Source of the DNA: Hirsutella rhossiliensis
Lineage: Eukaryota > Ascomycota > Sordariomycetes > Hypocreales > Ophiocordycipitaceae
NCBI RefSeq assembly: GCF_020360975.1
Contig: NW_025408670.1
Location: forward strand, 1,550,001 to 1,614,000
Reading direction: 5' to 3'
Length of the DNA: 64,000 bases
Below the pieces are notes generated by a model. The model ran no database searches. It was given only the letters and a program-made list of their open reading frames with translations, and was not told the origin of the DNA. Both the position numbers and the translations under genes were made by a program. The first letter of the stretch is position 1. Each line of letters opens with the position of its first letter. This document shows positions 1 to 13,300 of this stretch, in pieces.

Positions 1-3000
1 GCACTATAATACGACCTTTCTATAGTAGTAGTTTATCTAGGCGTATTAACTAGAAACCCTTTCCTTTTAAGAAGTCTTTAGTTTCCTTTAGCTTACTAAT
101 TACTACGTTAACCGATTAAGTGCGTTTTAGTAACTCTAGTAACGGTTCTAGAACTTCTACTATATAAACCTTTATATAGTAGGCCGCTTCTTTAGCGGTC
201 TTCCTTAAAAGTAACTATTTATAACTAGCTTTCTCTTTAGCTTAATCGGCTAATCGTTTAGGTCTCGCGCTTAAATTATTATAGTTTTATTATAGATAAG
301 CTTATATATTTTCCTTATATAAAGGCACTTTATTATACTTATATTAACTTAAGGTTAAGCGTCTCTTTACTTATAAAAACGCCTTATTATTTCTTTATAT
401 AAATACGGTATTAATAGTAGCTAGTTTCGCTTATAGCTTTAGTAATAGTTCTATAAATAAGGGCTTCTTACCCTTATATCTAAGTATTCTTAGTAGCGCG
501 TCTACTAGGTTAGATTTACCTATATAATACTTAATTATAAAGTTAAATAGTACTAAATATATATACTATCTTACTTACCTCTTATTTAAGGGGGTCTAGT
601 ATATAAACGTTTAAAGGTTATAGTAGTCTAATAATACCTTTACTTTATATACTGCCCCTTTAATATAATATTACTAGTATTTAAATAACTTAATAATAGT
701 AAAGAGTTCTTAGTCTAAAATACTATAATTAAGTTCGGCTTTAGTAAACTTCCTTAACTAAAATATAATTAGATAGTAACGCCCTTTATTATTAAGTTAA
801 GAGATAATCCTTACTATCGCGAATTATAATATATTTATTTTAATATAAATACGTCTTTTTAGATTATAATATTAAAGGAGTAGGGCTCCTTAAAAAGTAT
901 CTTTAAGAGCCTAAAACGCTACCCTTTTAGTAAGGTTTAGCTCTATACTTCCTAGCTTCTTCCTATTCTTACTCCCCTTTAGTAATATAGTTAAGGGCGC
1001 TATAACTCTTAAGTACCTATATATAAATCGTTAGTAAAAATTATAGAACCTAGGGAAAACCTAAATATTATAGTAGGTTATAGGTTTAAGCTATTAAGCT
1101 ATTGCCTTTACTTATTAAGGGTTTATTAATACCTTATTAATAGATAATATAAACCTAAGGAACTTAACTAACTATTAATAAAAGATATACTTCGATAGTT
1201 TTATATAGAGCTTTATAGCTATTAGCTTTTTTATTACTTATCCTAAGTATTTAGTATATTCTTCTTTTATCTTAAAGTATATAAGGATATCGTTAAGGTA
1301 AACTATATAGATTATATCTATAAGCCCCTTAAGCGCTTAATAAATATAGCTCTAAAACGTAGCTAGTACGTTAGTAAGTTTAAAAGGTATTACTAGGTAT
1401 TTAAAATATCTATAACGCGTTTAAAAAGCAGTCTTCTATTTATCTCCTTTTTAAATTTAAATATATTAATACGTATTCTATATATTAATCTTAGAAAAAT
1501 ACTTAGCTCTTTAATAGTAGTTAATAATCTCTAAAATAAAGGGTAAAAGGTACTAATTCTTTTATATAACTTAGTTAAGTCCTTAGTAGTTTATATATAG
1601 CTATAAGGTACTATCCTTTTTTAGAATAAAAAGGATAAGCGCCCTATCTAGGCTTTTTAACTCCTAGATTATTTTCCTTTTTATTGCGTCTTAGATCTAG
1701 TCGCGTAATACTTAGAGTTCCCTTTATAATAAAGGGTAAATCGGTCTATAAGGAGGTTTTATATTAAGGATTAAATTAATTAAGTAATCTATTCCCTTTC
1801 TAGCTAGTAATAAATCGGATTTATTAGCCGAGAAAGTATCTTTAAACTAATAAAGAGTTAGTAGGATTTTAGCCTATTCTTCTTATAAAATCCCTTTATC
1901 CTTATCTTTATTTAGTAGTAGGATTAGCTTAGGATTAAGCGCTATTATATATACCCTTACCTTATTCTTATATTCTTAAAGGAATCTATAGGGATTCTAT
2001 AAGGTTTCGCTACCTAGTTAATACTTAAACTACTACTATTATTTTTATAGGATAATATAGATACGTTTATCCTTTAAGGTAGTAACTAATAAAAGGATTA
2101 ATACCCGATTATTTAGCGTTAACTTATTAGTACTAATATAGAAATAAGTAATTATCTTTTTAATACCTTTTATATTTATTATTTAGAGCGGCACTAACTA
2201 TACTTTATACTCCCTTACCTTACTATTACTAAGCCCTAATAACTTAAGGTATAATAGCGCTACTTATAGTAATCCTTACTATTAAGTAAAGTATATATCT
2301 ATAAGGTTAATAGTACTATAAGTATTTAAGTATATAGGGACTTTAGTAGGGTTTCGCCTTAATATTATTATAAGAGTTTTAAGTAACTATCTTATAGGTA
2401 TTAAGTTTACTAAGGGAGAGGCGTTTACCTTAATATCTTACCTTTTCCTTATTTTACGGTATTAAGTCTAAGAGTCTTCGCTAAGGTTTCTACTTTTAAA
2501 GAATTAGTATATTCCGTAGATAGGTATCCCGGCTTATTATATTAGAAATATATAATTCCTAATTAAGTAAAAGATCCTCTTTCTCGATAATATCCCTTAG
2601 TTTAGCCCTTAGTAAGTATATCGCTAGCTTACTAGTTATTAGCTAAATTAGTAGTATTTCCTTAACGATTTAGCCTAGCTTATTAGCCTCTTTAATTCCT
2701 TCCCTTATATATACCGCCTTAGGGTATAGTACTACTTTTATTCTTAGTTCCTTTAAGGGTAAAAGTAGTATTAATATATTACCTCTTATTAATAGTAGTA
2801 TCTTAATATTATTAAGCGACTTATATAAGCTCTTCCTATTAATAAGTATAAATAGGTATTAAATAGAGGTTAATTTAGTCTTAAAGTTATAGCTTTAGCT
2901 TAGCGAAAAACGTAAGAGTATATACCTTTTCCGATAAGCGTTCGAAATACCTCTTTAAGGAGTTAAGGTATAAGCTAAACTCTAAGAGGGACTAGCCTTT

Positions 3001-4001
3001 TTATTAGCGAGCCTCCTTTAATTATATCGCTAATAGTATCTCCTTATTTATAGTATCCTTAATTAAAATAAGTATCTATTTCTTAAAGTATACTTAATCT
3101 ATACTATATTTAGTTTAGTTAATTAGCGTTTATTCTTTAAGGTATTAGCGCTATCTTACTTTATAGTCGCTATATATATAATCTACTATATAGAGGATCT
3201 TTATTTTATCGCGATAAAAGCGTCTAAGCGCTGCCTTAAAAGCGTCCTTTAGATTATAAGTTTAGTTTAAACGTTTCTATATATTAGTAGGTTAAGATAA
3301 TTAAGCGATATTTTTAATCTTAACCTCGCTACCGCAACTACCGTCCGATTTAAGGGAGTAGGACTATCGACGCTTTCCTAAATAGATAGCGATAGCGCTA
3401 GTACGTTTAGTAATTTCCTCCTTTAATTATATAACGCGGTCTTATAGGCGTTTTATCTCCTTTAGCTCCTTAATACGCGCTTATAGGGCTATAAGCTTTT
3501 CTTTATAAGTCGACGGTCTTACGCTTATAAGTAGCGATATCTTCGATATAGTTAGAATATCGTTTATAATAAAGGTCTATTTTAAGGATATATCTTCTAG
3601 TTCTTTATCTCCTAAGTAAATACCTAATATATATAATAAAGAGGCCTTAACTAGTTAACTACTATATCGCGCTATAGGAGCGTTATATAGTCTTCTTTAA
3701 GTAGCTATCTTTATTAGGTAACTAAAAAGGGAAGCTTTAGAAATTATAAGGGAATATATATTACGGTATAATTAGTTAGGTAGTAGAGATAGCTAGAGGT
3801 ACTATACTATATATATTATATTCTCCTCGTCGTAAGACTAAAGCTTATAGGAAGAGGGATTTTTCCTCTTTAGTCGGAGTAGTAAGAGGTCTATAATATA
3901 TAAGCGGGGTAAGCACGATTCCCTACTAATACCCTACCGATATATTAGTACTATATACCTAAGTACTTTATTAGCCTATACCTCTTAGTAGCGCTCTTAT
4001 A
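1..4001 (-). mobile_element. RIP-degraded Ty3/gypsy element, family A, copy 1 (cut by window start)
   Basis: AT-rich sequence nearly free of CpA and TpG, with TpA greatly enriched, which is what RIP leaves behind. No open frame survives. Read on the minus strand, about 1,270-1,400 still spells a Ty3/gypsy reverse transcriptase core with stops: a YLVIPFKLTN-like block followed by YLNDILIY, the RIP-altered form of the YLDD catalytic box. The stretch aligns along its whole length with 10,665-15,080 plus 21,254-21,321, in the same orientation, so the two are copies of one element. The 3' part of this copy lies outside the window. Its right end at about 4,001 abuts family B sequence. The gypsy call rests on the RT order and the integrase relic in the sister copy; the family is not named. 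Confidence 0.85.
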
Positions 4002-5289
4002 GCCGCGGCCCCGCCCTTTACTCCTTCTAAGCGGGCTAACCTATTCGCCGAGGAATAGGCCCTAATACCGGTCTAATAAAAGCTTAACCCCTTTTAGGTT
4101 CTAAGCCGCGGAAAGCCTAGACTATTCCCTATCGTACCTTTTATAGTATACTACGATAACCTAAGTAATACCGACGGCTATATAGGTATTATCTACTTTA
4201 GGTTAAAAGCGCTAGTTTATAGAGCCCTAAAAGCGGCCGTAATCTAGGTAAATCTATTCGCTACTATCTATAAAAAGGCCGACGGCGACCTCTCGCTTAG
4301 CTAGTACGCCGCCCTTACCGGAGTACCCGCTAGCTTTATTTATTAGTTCGCGTTCGCTGCCTACCTCTTAAACGACTTACCTAAGCTCGCTATAGCTTAT
4401 TAAAGAGCCGCCCGCGTTAGCCCCCTATATACGCTAACCGTGGCCCGCCCTTATATAGCTAACGTAATAGCTTATTTTAACTCGTTAGACTAAAAGTTTA
4501 CTAATATATACTTAGGCGGATTCTAGAACCTAGGCCTAACTATATAGGTACTAGTAGTAGTAATCTATAACTAAATTCTAGCCTCTCGCGATAGACTAGC
4601 TATAATACTCTTAGTAGAACCGGCCTTAAATAACGCCTATAGCGTGCCTATTTATAAAGCCTTTAATATATAAGATGCCCTAGCCGACGTGCCGGTAGGC
4701 CCTAAGGAACTAACGGAGGAGGAGGCTAAGAAGGAAATCCCTTGCCCTACCCTTACCCCTATAGCGTAAGATAGTCGGTTACCGAGTTAGCCTTATAGTA
4801 TCCCTAGCCCTATTTATTTTATTACCGGCTTATCTATAGAGCGCCCCTAGTTATAATTAGTTTTCCCTAGCTTAGCTATACTACGCCCCCGGCCCTACTT
4901 ATTTATTGCCCCGGTTTAGCTACCTAGCGCCCCCGGTCTTAGTAGTATTTTGCTCCTAGCTTAGCCGCCTCGCGCCCCCGGTATTAGTTATACTAGGTTG
5001 CGTTTTAGATAAAAGACGAGTTATTCCCTATACTAACCTTAGAAATCTACGTAACTTTACTACGATTCCCCGTTAGCGCGACTCCCGCCTAAATACCGCG
5101 GGAGACCGACGGGGACGTCGGTTAATTCTTTCGCCCTAGGTATTTATTACGGGACACCCTACGGTCGATAATCTAGGTACCTAAACTAGGCCCTAAACGC
5201 GATTATAAAGAGGGATAGGTACGCGCTACCCTTAATTATAAAAATACTATAGATACTTATAAAGGTAAAGTAGTTTATAAAGCTTAACG

Positions 5290-8200
5290 TTATAGTAGCG
5301 TTCTATAAGATCTAGATAGTAAAAGGCTATAAGTTTAAGATAGCCTTTTAGATAAGGTTCGGATTATTTAAGTAGTAAGTATACCTATTTAGCTTAATAG
5401 GGACGCTAGCTACCTTTTAATAATATATTAATAAAGTACTAAGGGAATACCTATATAAGTTTATTATAGCATATATAAATAATATCTTAATCTACTTATT
5501 AGGGTCTCTCTAAGACTACTAAGAGAAGGTAATAAGGGTACTTTAAAAGCTATAAAAAGCAGGCTTAATATTAAACCTAAGGAAGTATAACTTTATAATA
5601 AAGGAGGCTAAGTACCTAAGCTTTATTATATAAGTAAAGGGTAAGGTTCGATATAAACTAGAGAAGATCTAGGTAATATAGATATAGTAAGCACCTTAAA
5701 ATATAAGAGGAGTCTAGAGCTTCTTTAGCTTTATAAACTACTACTAGGCCTTTATATTACTTTTATAAGAATATACCCTTATATTCTTATTTTACTATTA
5801 TAAAGAAATAATAGGCATAGGGAGGCTTTATAGAATAAGCTAGTAAAAAGAGGCTCTATAATACAGTCTAAGGGAATAACCCTTAAAAGATAAAGACCTC
5901 TACTAGATATCTATACCTTCCTCTAGGAAAAGCGGGTTAGGATAAGCCTATCCTTACAAACAAAAATATACATAAAATGCATAAGTCAATTACGAGCAGA
6001 ACGGATACCCTATTGCCTATTTTGGCCTAGCGGTTCCGAAGATATCCGCGATACGAGAATAGGTAGGGCATAGAACATTCTAGTTAAATCCACTACTTAT
6101 GCTAGAACCCATAGTCTTACGTTAGCTATCACGCTATAATCAGACCACCTACTAAGTTAGGAAGATATACTATAGATAGAGCTTTTCAAGCACTATAGAA
6201 TATGCTAGAAAGCTAACTAATCAGTCTACTAGTAGGCGAGTAATAGTCTATAAAAGACAAAGGATTTCCCTAGGAGTAGTAGATAGAATAAGTAAGTTTA
6301 TATATATCTTTTGCAACGCTATTCTTTTAATATATTATTTAGCCCCTTATATACTCGTTATAAATTCCGGATAAAATCCTACCCTATACTCCTTCGACCG
6401 ACCTTTCCGCTTACGTTATTAATTACCCGATTCTACGCTTATTACTTATACCTTCTTATAACTTTACGCGGAGGTATTAGTATACTTAAATAGCCTTTAT
6501 AAGAAAGGCGCGATCTTTAAGTAAACGGATAAGCACTAAGTAGTATTTAAGTTTATTTAAAACGCCTTTTATAGCGCTTTAATACTATAACTCTATAGCT
6601 TAAAGAGAGAAATATACCTAGAGGCGGACTATTCTAGATATATAATAAGGGGGGCGCTAATATAAGTAGAGCTAAATAGTATATAATACTTAGTAGGATT
6701 TTTCTTAAAGAGACTAAACCTAGCGAAGTATAACTACTTAATCTATAATAAGGAGATACTTATAATTATATAGTACTTAGACTTTTAAGGAGTAAAACTC
6801 TAAAATATACTTATTTTTATAGTACTAACTAACTATAATAACCTAAGGTACTTTATAATAAAAAAGAAGTTAAACGAAAGATAAAGCTAATAGGTAATAG
6901 AGCTTATATCTTATAACTTTATACTAGAGTTTTAGCTAGGAAGGCTAGTAGCGGTGCCTAACGCGCTATCCCGCTAAGAGTAAGATCGGCCGGTAGGCGA
7001 AACGGATAAAAAGGAGATAGGGTAGGTAGTCTAGATAATTCTAGAGACTATATACCTACGGGGCCGCCTAGTCCCCGCTAAGGGCCGATATACTAACTTA
7101 CTAGGACGCTTAGCCTAAGATAAAGTAGTAGTAGCGGCGCTATAAGTAGGTAAAGGAAGGGTAGGCGCGATAGTATACGTTAGCGGAGTAAGGGGGCCTA
7201 TAAGACGACCTAAGGAGGAGGCGAATAAGGGCGATAACCGACTAAAACTTAACTTAAACTTAGGCCGAAATATACCTTAGGAATAAGCTAACCCTATATT
7301 AGTATTTAACGACTAAGAGCTATAAAAGAAATAGATAAAGTTATTAAGGAAAGATAAGAAATATTAAGCGGTATTCTAAGTAATATATAAAGGGGAGAGA
7401 TCGCTAGTACTAAAATAGTAACTAATAGTATAGCTAAGTAAATATATAATCGACGTTAGGAGATAGTTACGCTTTTAAGAGAGGCTATAAGTACTAGGGA
7501 AACTAAAGTATAATAAAGGAGAAGGGGCTAAGGAATAAGATATACTTTAGGTATAGATAGCCTAATAAATATATAACTTAACGGCGGTAGGATACTTAGG
7601 GAGAGAGGGGACCTTAGTAATACTAGCCTAAGAATTCTTTTAGCCTAGCTAGTCGGCGATAGTAAGGTAGCTTATTATAAACTATAGACTATATAAGAAG
7701 GGGTATATATAAAGGTAACTTTAAAAGGGACTCTTAAAGCCCCTACTATTGCTATCTTAACTATTTATATACCTATTAATAGACTTTATAGTCGAACTAC
7801 CGCTAACTAAGATAGAAGGCGTAAAGTACCTTTAAGTAATTATAGACTAGCTAATAAAGGCGGTAATACTTAAAGTAATACTAATAATAAGGGTAGTAGT
7901 ATATATAATAAGGTTCCTTTAAGCTTACTTTTACTTTTATAGGATACTAAGGTCGATTATATTAAATAAAGGGATAAACTAAATAGGAAGCTTTTAAAGG
8001 GAGTTCTATAGATAAATAAGAGTATAAAGGAAGTTAAGTTTAGTATACTACTTATAGATAGATAGGTTAACTAAGCGCGCGAACTAAGAAGTATAGGCAT
8101 ACCTTTAGGCATACGTTTACTATAGCTAGGACGACTAAAGAGTATAGCTACTATATATATAAGCTATATTAAATAACTATATAGTGTTAATAACGGGCGT

Positions 8201-8830
8201 AAGCCTATTCTTTACGATATATAGATATAATATTAAGCTAGTCTAAATAGCGAGGGAGGAGGGGCCGCTAGGGCTAAAAGTAAGGGGGGCGAGGGAGCTT
8301 ACTTAAAGGATAAGAGAGATAACCGACTTCTTATAAACCGCTATTATCGCGGTATAGGTAAGATAAAAAGAGATAGCGAATTAAAAGAGAGCCTTAGTAA
8401 AGAGGTTTAAAGTAAGTAATAAGGTATAGGTAGATATAGCTAAATATATAACTAACTAGCTATATAGGAAGCTCGATTAGCTATACTAAAAGTATACTAT
8501 AATAAAGGTAGTAAGCCTATATATAGTAGAGCTTAATATACTAGGGAGGGTATATAAGAGGCTCTATATAGAATTTCTTTACTAAGCGGTAGAGAACTTA
8601 TTACTTAGATAGGTAGTTAATAACTATTAACCGCTATTAGTAATTAAGGAGGATAATAAGCCTAAGTATATCGTTAAAGAGATCTAATAAGTATAGTAAA
8701 AGTAAAAGGGGAGGGGTAGATAGTAATAGGTACTTATAAAATAGTAAGGGTATATAAACCTATTATAGTACCTATTAAACGACTTTTAAGAGACAGAAGC
8801 CTTAAAGGGATTTAAGAGATAGTAAGGAAA
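5290..8830 (+). pseudogene. Relic gypsy pol: RT, RNase H, integrase, chromodomain
   Basis: Plus-strand conceptual translation keeps family landmarks despite RIP stops. RT ends in an INNILIYL stretch corresponding to the YLDDILIY catalytic box (both Asp codons altered to Asn). RNase H shows VGFFLKRL and a terminal LRYFIIKKKLNER-like block at 6,840-6,890, and ends in an LALSR-like motif near 6,970. The integrase core carries FIVELP and a degraded VVVDRLTK at 7,780-7,870. Near 8,668-8,820 an IVKEI start, a basic KGRGR run and a closing ETEALKGFK mark a chromodomain of the chromovirus clade. The RT to RNase H join is interrupted by the island at about 5,930-6,320. It cannot encode any product. 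Confidence 0.7.
5930..6320. other. Island inside the gypsy relic that escaped RIP
   Basis: Unlike the flanks, where CpA is almost absent, this stretch holds many CA and TG dinucleotides (for example ttacaaacaaaaatatac near 5,954 and tttggcctagcgg near 6,023). It falls between the RT and RNase H relics of family B. It has no convincing open frame, and I could not identify clear terminal repeats or a target duplication; the edges are approximate and the insert may extend to about 6,480. It is probably a later, single-copy insertion such as a solo LTR or MITE, but the class is unknown. Confidence 0.5.
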
Positions 8831-10083
8831 TATAAAGGAGAACGATAAAAGAGGGGTAAGAGAAAAGGATAAAGAGGAGGGCGGAAGATAAAGAAGGGGA
8901 AATAAAGGATAAAAAGGGGAAAAAGAAAAGGAGGTAAGAGATAAGGGACGCTTATTAAAGAATAAGGAAAGGATAGAGAAGAACTATAGTATTAAAGGGA
9001 AATAATAAAGGATAGATAAGGGATAAATATAAAATAGATAGTTAATAAAAGATAGATAAAGATAAGGATAAGGGTAAGATATAATAAGATAAGATATAGA
9101 TATAGTAAGATATATTAAAGATACTAACTTAATTTTAACTAACTATAAACGCCCCTTAACTACCGCTTAATTACTTTAAGATATTAAGGTATATCTAAGC
9201 TTAGCGTATAGATATAGTAGCGTAGGTAAGCTTAGTATACTAAAATAATAGTTAAAGATAAATAGTAAGATAAGGTTAAAGGAAGAATAAAGTATATATA
9301 TAAGGGTCGCTTTAATAGTTATCGAACGTCCTTTAAGATATATAGTCTTAAAAGGTATTAATAGCGGCGATTATATCCTTAGTATACTACTATTATATTA
9401 GTATCTTATTAAATAAAGTTAAGGGAGAGTAATAGATAGGAAGGTAGCGTAATCTAATATAAGCGTAAGTAAAGTAGTTATAAGTACGCGGCGACGCTTA
9501 ATTCTAGTAAGTACTATACTATATCTTAACGCTCGGCGATATTATTTAGCCTATATAAGCGAGATAGGGTAGCCGCTATATAGTAGTACTATAGGTCGCG
9601 CTATACTTACTAAGAAATATAGGTAAACGCGTCGACTAGCGTAAAGGCGGTAGAGTATAGTCGCCCGGCGTACTAAGAGGCGGGGTGCCGCTACGCGGAG
9701 TAAAAAAGCTAGCGGGCGTATAAGGGCCTATAGTAGTTATAATATAGCGCGGCGCGGCGATAAAAGTTAGGTAGAGTAAAGGCGCGCGCGTAGAAGGAGT
9801 AAAGCTTAAAGGAGGAAAAAGAAAGAAAAAGAGAGAGGGGATAAAAGAAGGGTATTTATACGCGGCGGGGCATATATATAGTTAATAAGGTATAGGGGTA
9901 TATATACGGAAGAGGGAAGGATAGGGTAGAACGGGCGTATAAAAGGGCGGTATATAGAGGGATAGGGCGAGCGTAAAGCGGAAAGAAGCAACCGCGTATA
10001 CTAAGAAAAAGGGGATAGTAATAATAAAAAGGTAGTAAGAGAAAAATAAGAGCGCTACCGATAAAAAGGGGAGAGTAAGGGTA

Positions 10084-10341
10084 GTATTATAGGCTATACT
10101 TATAGAAGGCTAAGGTTATACTATAGCGACTATACTAAAGTTAGGCTAAAGTAGACCTATATATAAGTAAAGCTTAACCCGAACTTAGGCTAAATAGTAC
10201 TTAAATATAGGTCGAGCTAAGGATTAAGGAAGATAAATAACTATTGCGACTAAGATAGAGTTTTCCTCCTTTCTCCTTAGCTTTAAATAAATAATTATTT
10301 AGCCCTATACTATTATACTAAGTATACGCTAGCCCTTAATA
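10084..10341 (+). repeat. 258-bp LTR-like repeat, left copy
   Basis: Matches, as reverse complement, the 258 bp at 21,621-21,878 over its whole length with scattered RIP-type (transition) differences. Both copies start TATTATAGG and end CCTTAATA on the sense shown here, which fits a former TG...CA LTR after RIP has turned TG and CA into TA. It lies just downstream of family B and directly interrupts the integrase relic of family A copy 2. The LTR call is an inference from size, termini and position. Confidence 0.55.
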
Positions 10342-13300
10342 GTCTATAATTATTAAGATCGTATTAACGTTTTATTTATTATATTATACTTTAGGTAGAC
10401 CTATAGTAAAGTTTATTAATAATTCTTTATATAGTTATATAAGATATAGTAATAATTATATAGTATTATAAGGGCGATGCTTCTTCGATACTATACCTTA
10501 ATATACTAAGTATAACTAAACGTATTTATTTATATCCTTTATTATTCTATCTTAGTAAAAGTTCCTTATTAATAGTTCGCTAATATATTAAGAGCTAAAG
10601 TATCTTATTAATAGATTATTATAAAAGAGCTATATTAGCTCTTACTATAAGGCTACCTTTAAAGGTACTATAATACGACCCTTTTATAATAGTAGTCTAT
10701 CTAAGCGTATTAACTAAAAACCCTTCTTTTTTAAAAAGTCTTTAGTCTCTTTTAGCTTATTAATTACTACGTTAACCGACTAAGTACGTTTTAGTAACTC
10801 TAGTAATAGTTCTAGAACTTCTACTATATAAACCTTTATATAGTAGGCCGCTTCTTTAGCGGTCTTCCTTAAGAGTAACTATTTATAACTAGCTCTCTTT
10901 TTAGCTTAATCGGCTAATTATTTAGGTCTTACGCCTAAATTATTATAGTTTTACTATAGATAAGCTTATATATTTTCCTTATATAAAGGCACTTTACTAT
11001 ACTTATATTAACTTAAGGTTAAGTATCTTTTTACTTATAAAAACGCCTTATTATTTCTCTATATAAATATAGTATTAATAGTAGCTAGCTTTACTTATAG
11101 CTTTAGTAATAGTTCTATAGTTAAGGGCTTCTCGCTCTTATATTTAGGTATTTTTAATAGCGCGTTTACTAGGTTTAATTTACTTATATAATACTTAATT
11201 ATAAAGTCGAATAATATTAAATATATATACTATCTTACTTACTTCCTATTTAAGGAGGTCTAGTATATAAACGTTTAAAGGTTATAGTAGTCCGATAATA
11301 CTTTTACTTTATACGCTACCCTTTTAACGTAATATCGTTAGTATTTAAATAACTTAATAATAGTAAATAGTTCTTAGTTTAAAATACTATAATTAAGTTT
11401 AGCTTAAATAAACTTCCTTAACTAAAATACAATTAAATAGTAACGCCCTATATTATTAAGTTAAGAGATAATTCCTATTATTGCAAATTATAATATATTT
11501 ATTTTAATATAAATATATCTTTCTAAATTATATTATTAAAGGAGTAGGGCTCCTTAAAAAGTATCCTTAAGAGCTTAAAACGCTGCTTATTTAGTAAGGT
11601 TTAGCTCTATACTCCCTAGCTTCTTCTTATTCTTACTCCCTTTTAATAATATAGTTAAGGGCGCTATAACTCTAAAGTACCTATATATAAATCGTTAATA
11701 AAAATTATAGAATCTAAGGAAAACCTAAATATTATAGTAAGTTATAGGTTTAAGCTATTAAGCTATTACCTTTACTTATTAAGGGTCTATCGATACCCTA
11801 TTAATAGATAAAATAAACTTAAGGAACTTAACTAACTATTAATAAAAAGCATACTTTAATAGTTTTATATAGAGCTCTATAGCCCTTAGCTTTTTTATTA
11901 CTTATCTTAAGTATTTAGTATATTCTTCTCTTATCTTAAAGTATATAAGGATATTATCGAGGTAAACTATATAGATTATATTTATAAGCCCTTTAAGCGC
12001 TTAATAAATATAGCTCTAAAATATAACTAGTATATTAATAAGTTTAAAAGGTATTACTAGGTATACGAAATATCTATAATACGTTTAAAAAGCGATTTTT
12101 TATTTCTCTCCTTCTTAAATTTAAATATATTAATATATATTTTATATATTAATCTTAGAAAAATACTTAGCTCCTTAATAGCAGTTAATAATCTCTAAAA
12201 TAAAGGGTAAAGGGTACTAATTCTTTTATATAACTTAGTTAAGTCCTTAGTAGTCTATATATAGCTATAAGGTACTATCCTTTTTTAAAATAAAAAGGAT
12301 AAGCGCTTTAGCTAAGCTCTTTAATTCTTAGATTATTTTCCTTCTTATCGCGTCTTAGATCTAGTCGCGTAATACTTAGAGTTCCCTTTATAATAAAAGG
12401 TAAATTAGTCTATAAATCTCGCGAAGAGAGATGCGAGAAGTGCATGAAAATGCACGAAAGTAAAATTAGAAGTAAGGGGTTAGATAGGTAGGGCAGAGAG
12501 ATTTGATTCTTGCGGGGGCAGCAATAAAGGTAGGGGAGTGATTGTTATATTGCCTTGATTCTTCTTCTTTCCTCTATCTAACGCCCTTCTTTATACCCGT
12601 CTAGCATCTTAATTAACATAGAAGATCCTGCTTAAAGCCACTAATGTCCTTTCGACTACCGAGCTTTTTGCCGGTTTTTCCCCTCTTTTCCAGCCGTTGC
12701 CGGCATATCCGTCTTATCTCTCGCTACCTCTATAGGAAGCCATCGCCACTTCTGCTTCCCCTCTTGCCCCCACCCTCCTCTCTGCATCTCCTTTCAGCTC
12801 CTTCCTTAAAACCTGTTTTTTAGCTTCCTAGGTCCCTCGTGCTAAGGGATATCTCCGAGAACTGCGAAATCAGGCCACGCTTCGCGACAATAAAGGGGTT
12901 CTATATTAAGGATTAAATTAATTACGTAATCTATTCTATTTTTAGCTAGTAGTAAGTTAGATTTATTAGCTAAGAAAGTATCTTTAAACTAGTAAAGAAT
13001 TAATAGGATTTTGGCTTATTCTTCCTATAAAATCCCTTTATCTTTATCTTTATTTAGTAGTAAGACTAGTTTAAGATTAAGCGCTATTATATATACCCTT
13101 ACTTTATTCTTATATTCTTAAAGGAATCTATAAGGGTTTTATAGGGTTTTACTACTTAGTTAATACTTAAACTACTACTATTATTTCTATAGGATAATAT
13201 AGATATATTTATCCTTTAAGGTAGTAACTAATAAAAGGATTAGTACCTAATTATTTAGCGTTAACTTATTAATACTAATATAAAAATAAGTAATTATCTT

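Larger units (their letters stand above)
4002..10083 (+). mobile_element. RIP-degraded Ty3/gypsy element, family B (chromovirus type), plus strand
   Basis: A second RIP-mutated gypsy element, opposite in orientation to family A and different in sequence. Its conceptual plus-strand reading, interrupted by many stops, shows a gag-like region at about 4,150-4,750, RT at about 5,290-5,770, RNase H at about 6,600-6,990, integrase core at about 7,770-7,960, and integrase C-terminus with a chromodomain relic at about 8,400-8,830. The segment 8,820-9,110 is strongly purine-rich, consistent with a Lys/Glu/Arg-rich tail. About 9,110-10,083 is non-coding AT-rich DNA with GC patches that keep CpG but lack CpA. 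No 5' LTR was found at the left junction (about 4,002). The LTR-like repeat at 10,084-10,341 is the candidate 3' LTR. Confidence 0.75.

Noticed and set aside
6311..6493. 60-codon open frame in the RIP block
   Set aside because: Phe/Leu/Tyr-rich reading of AT-rich DNA, no domain; chance frame.
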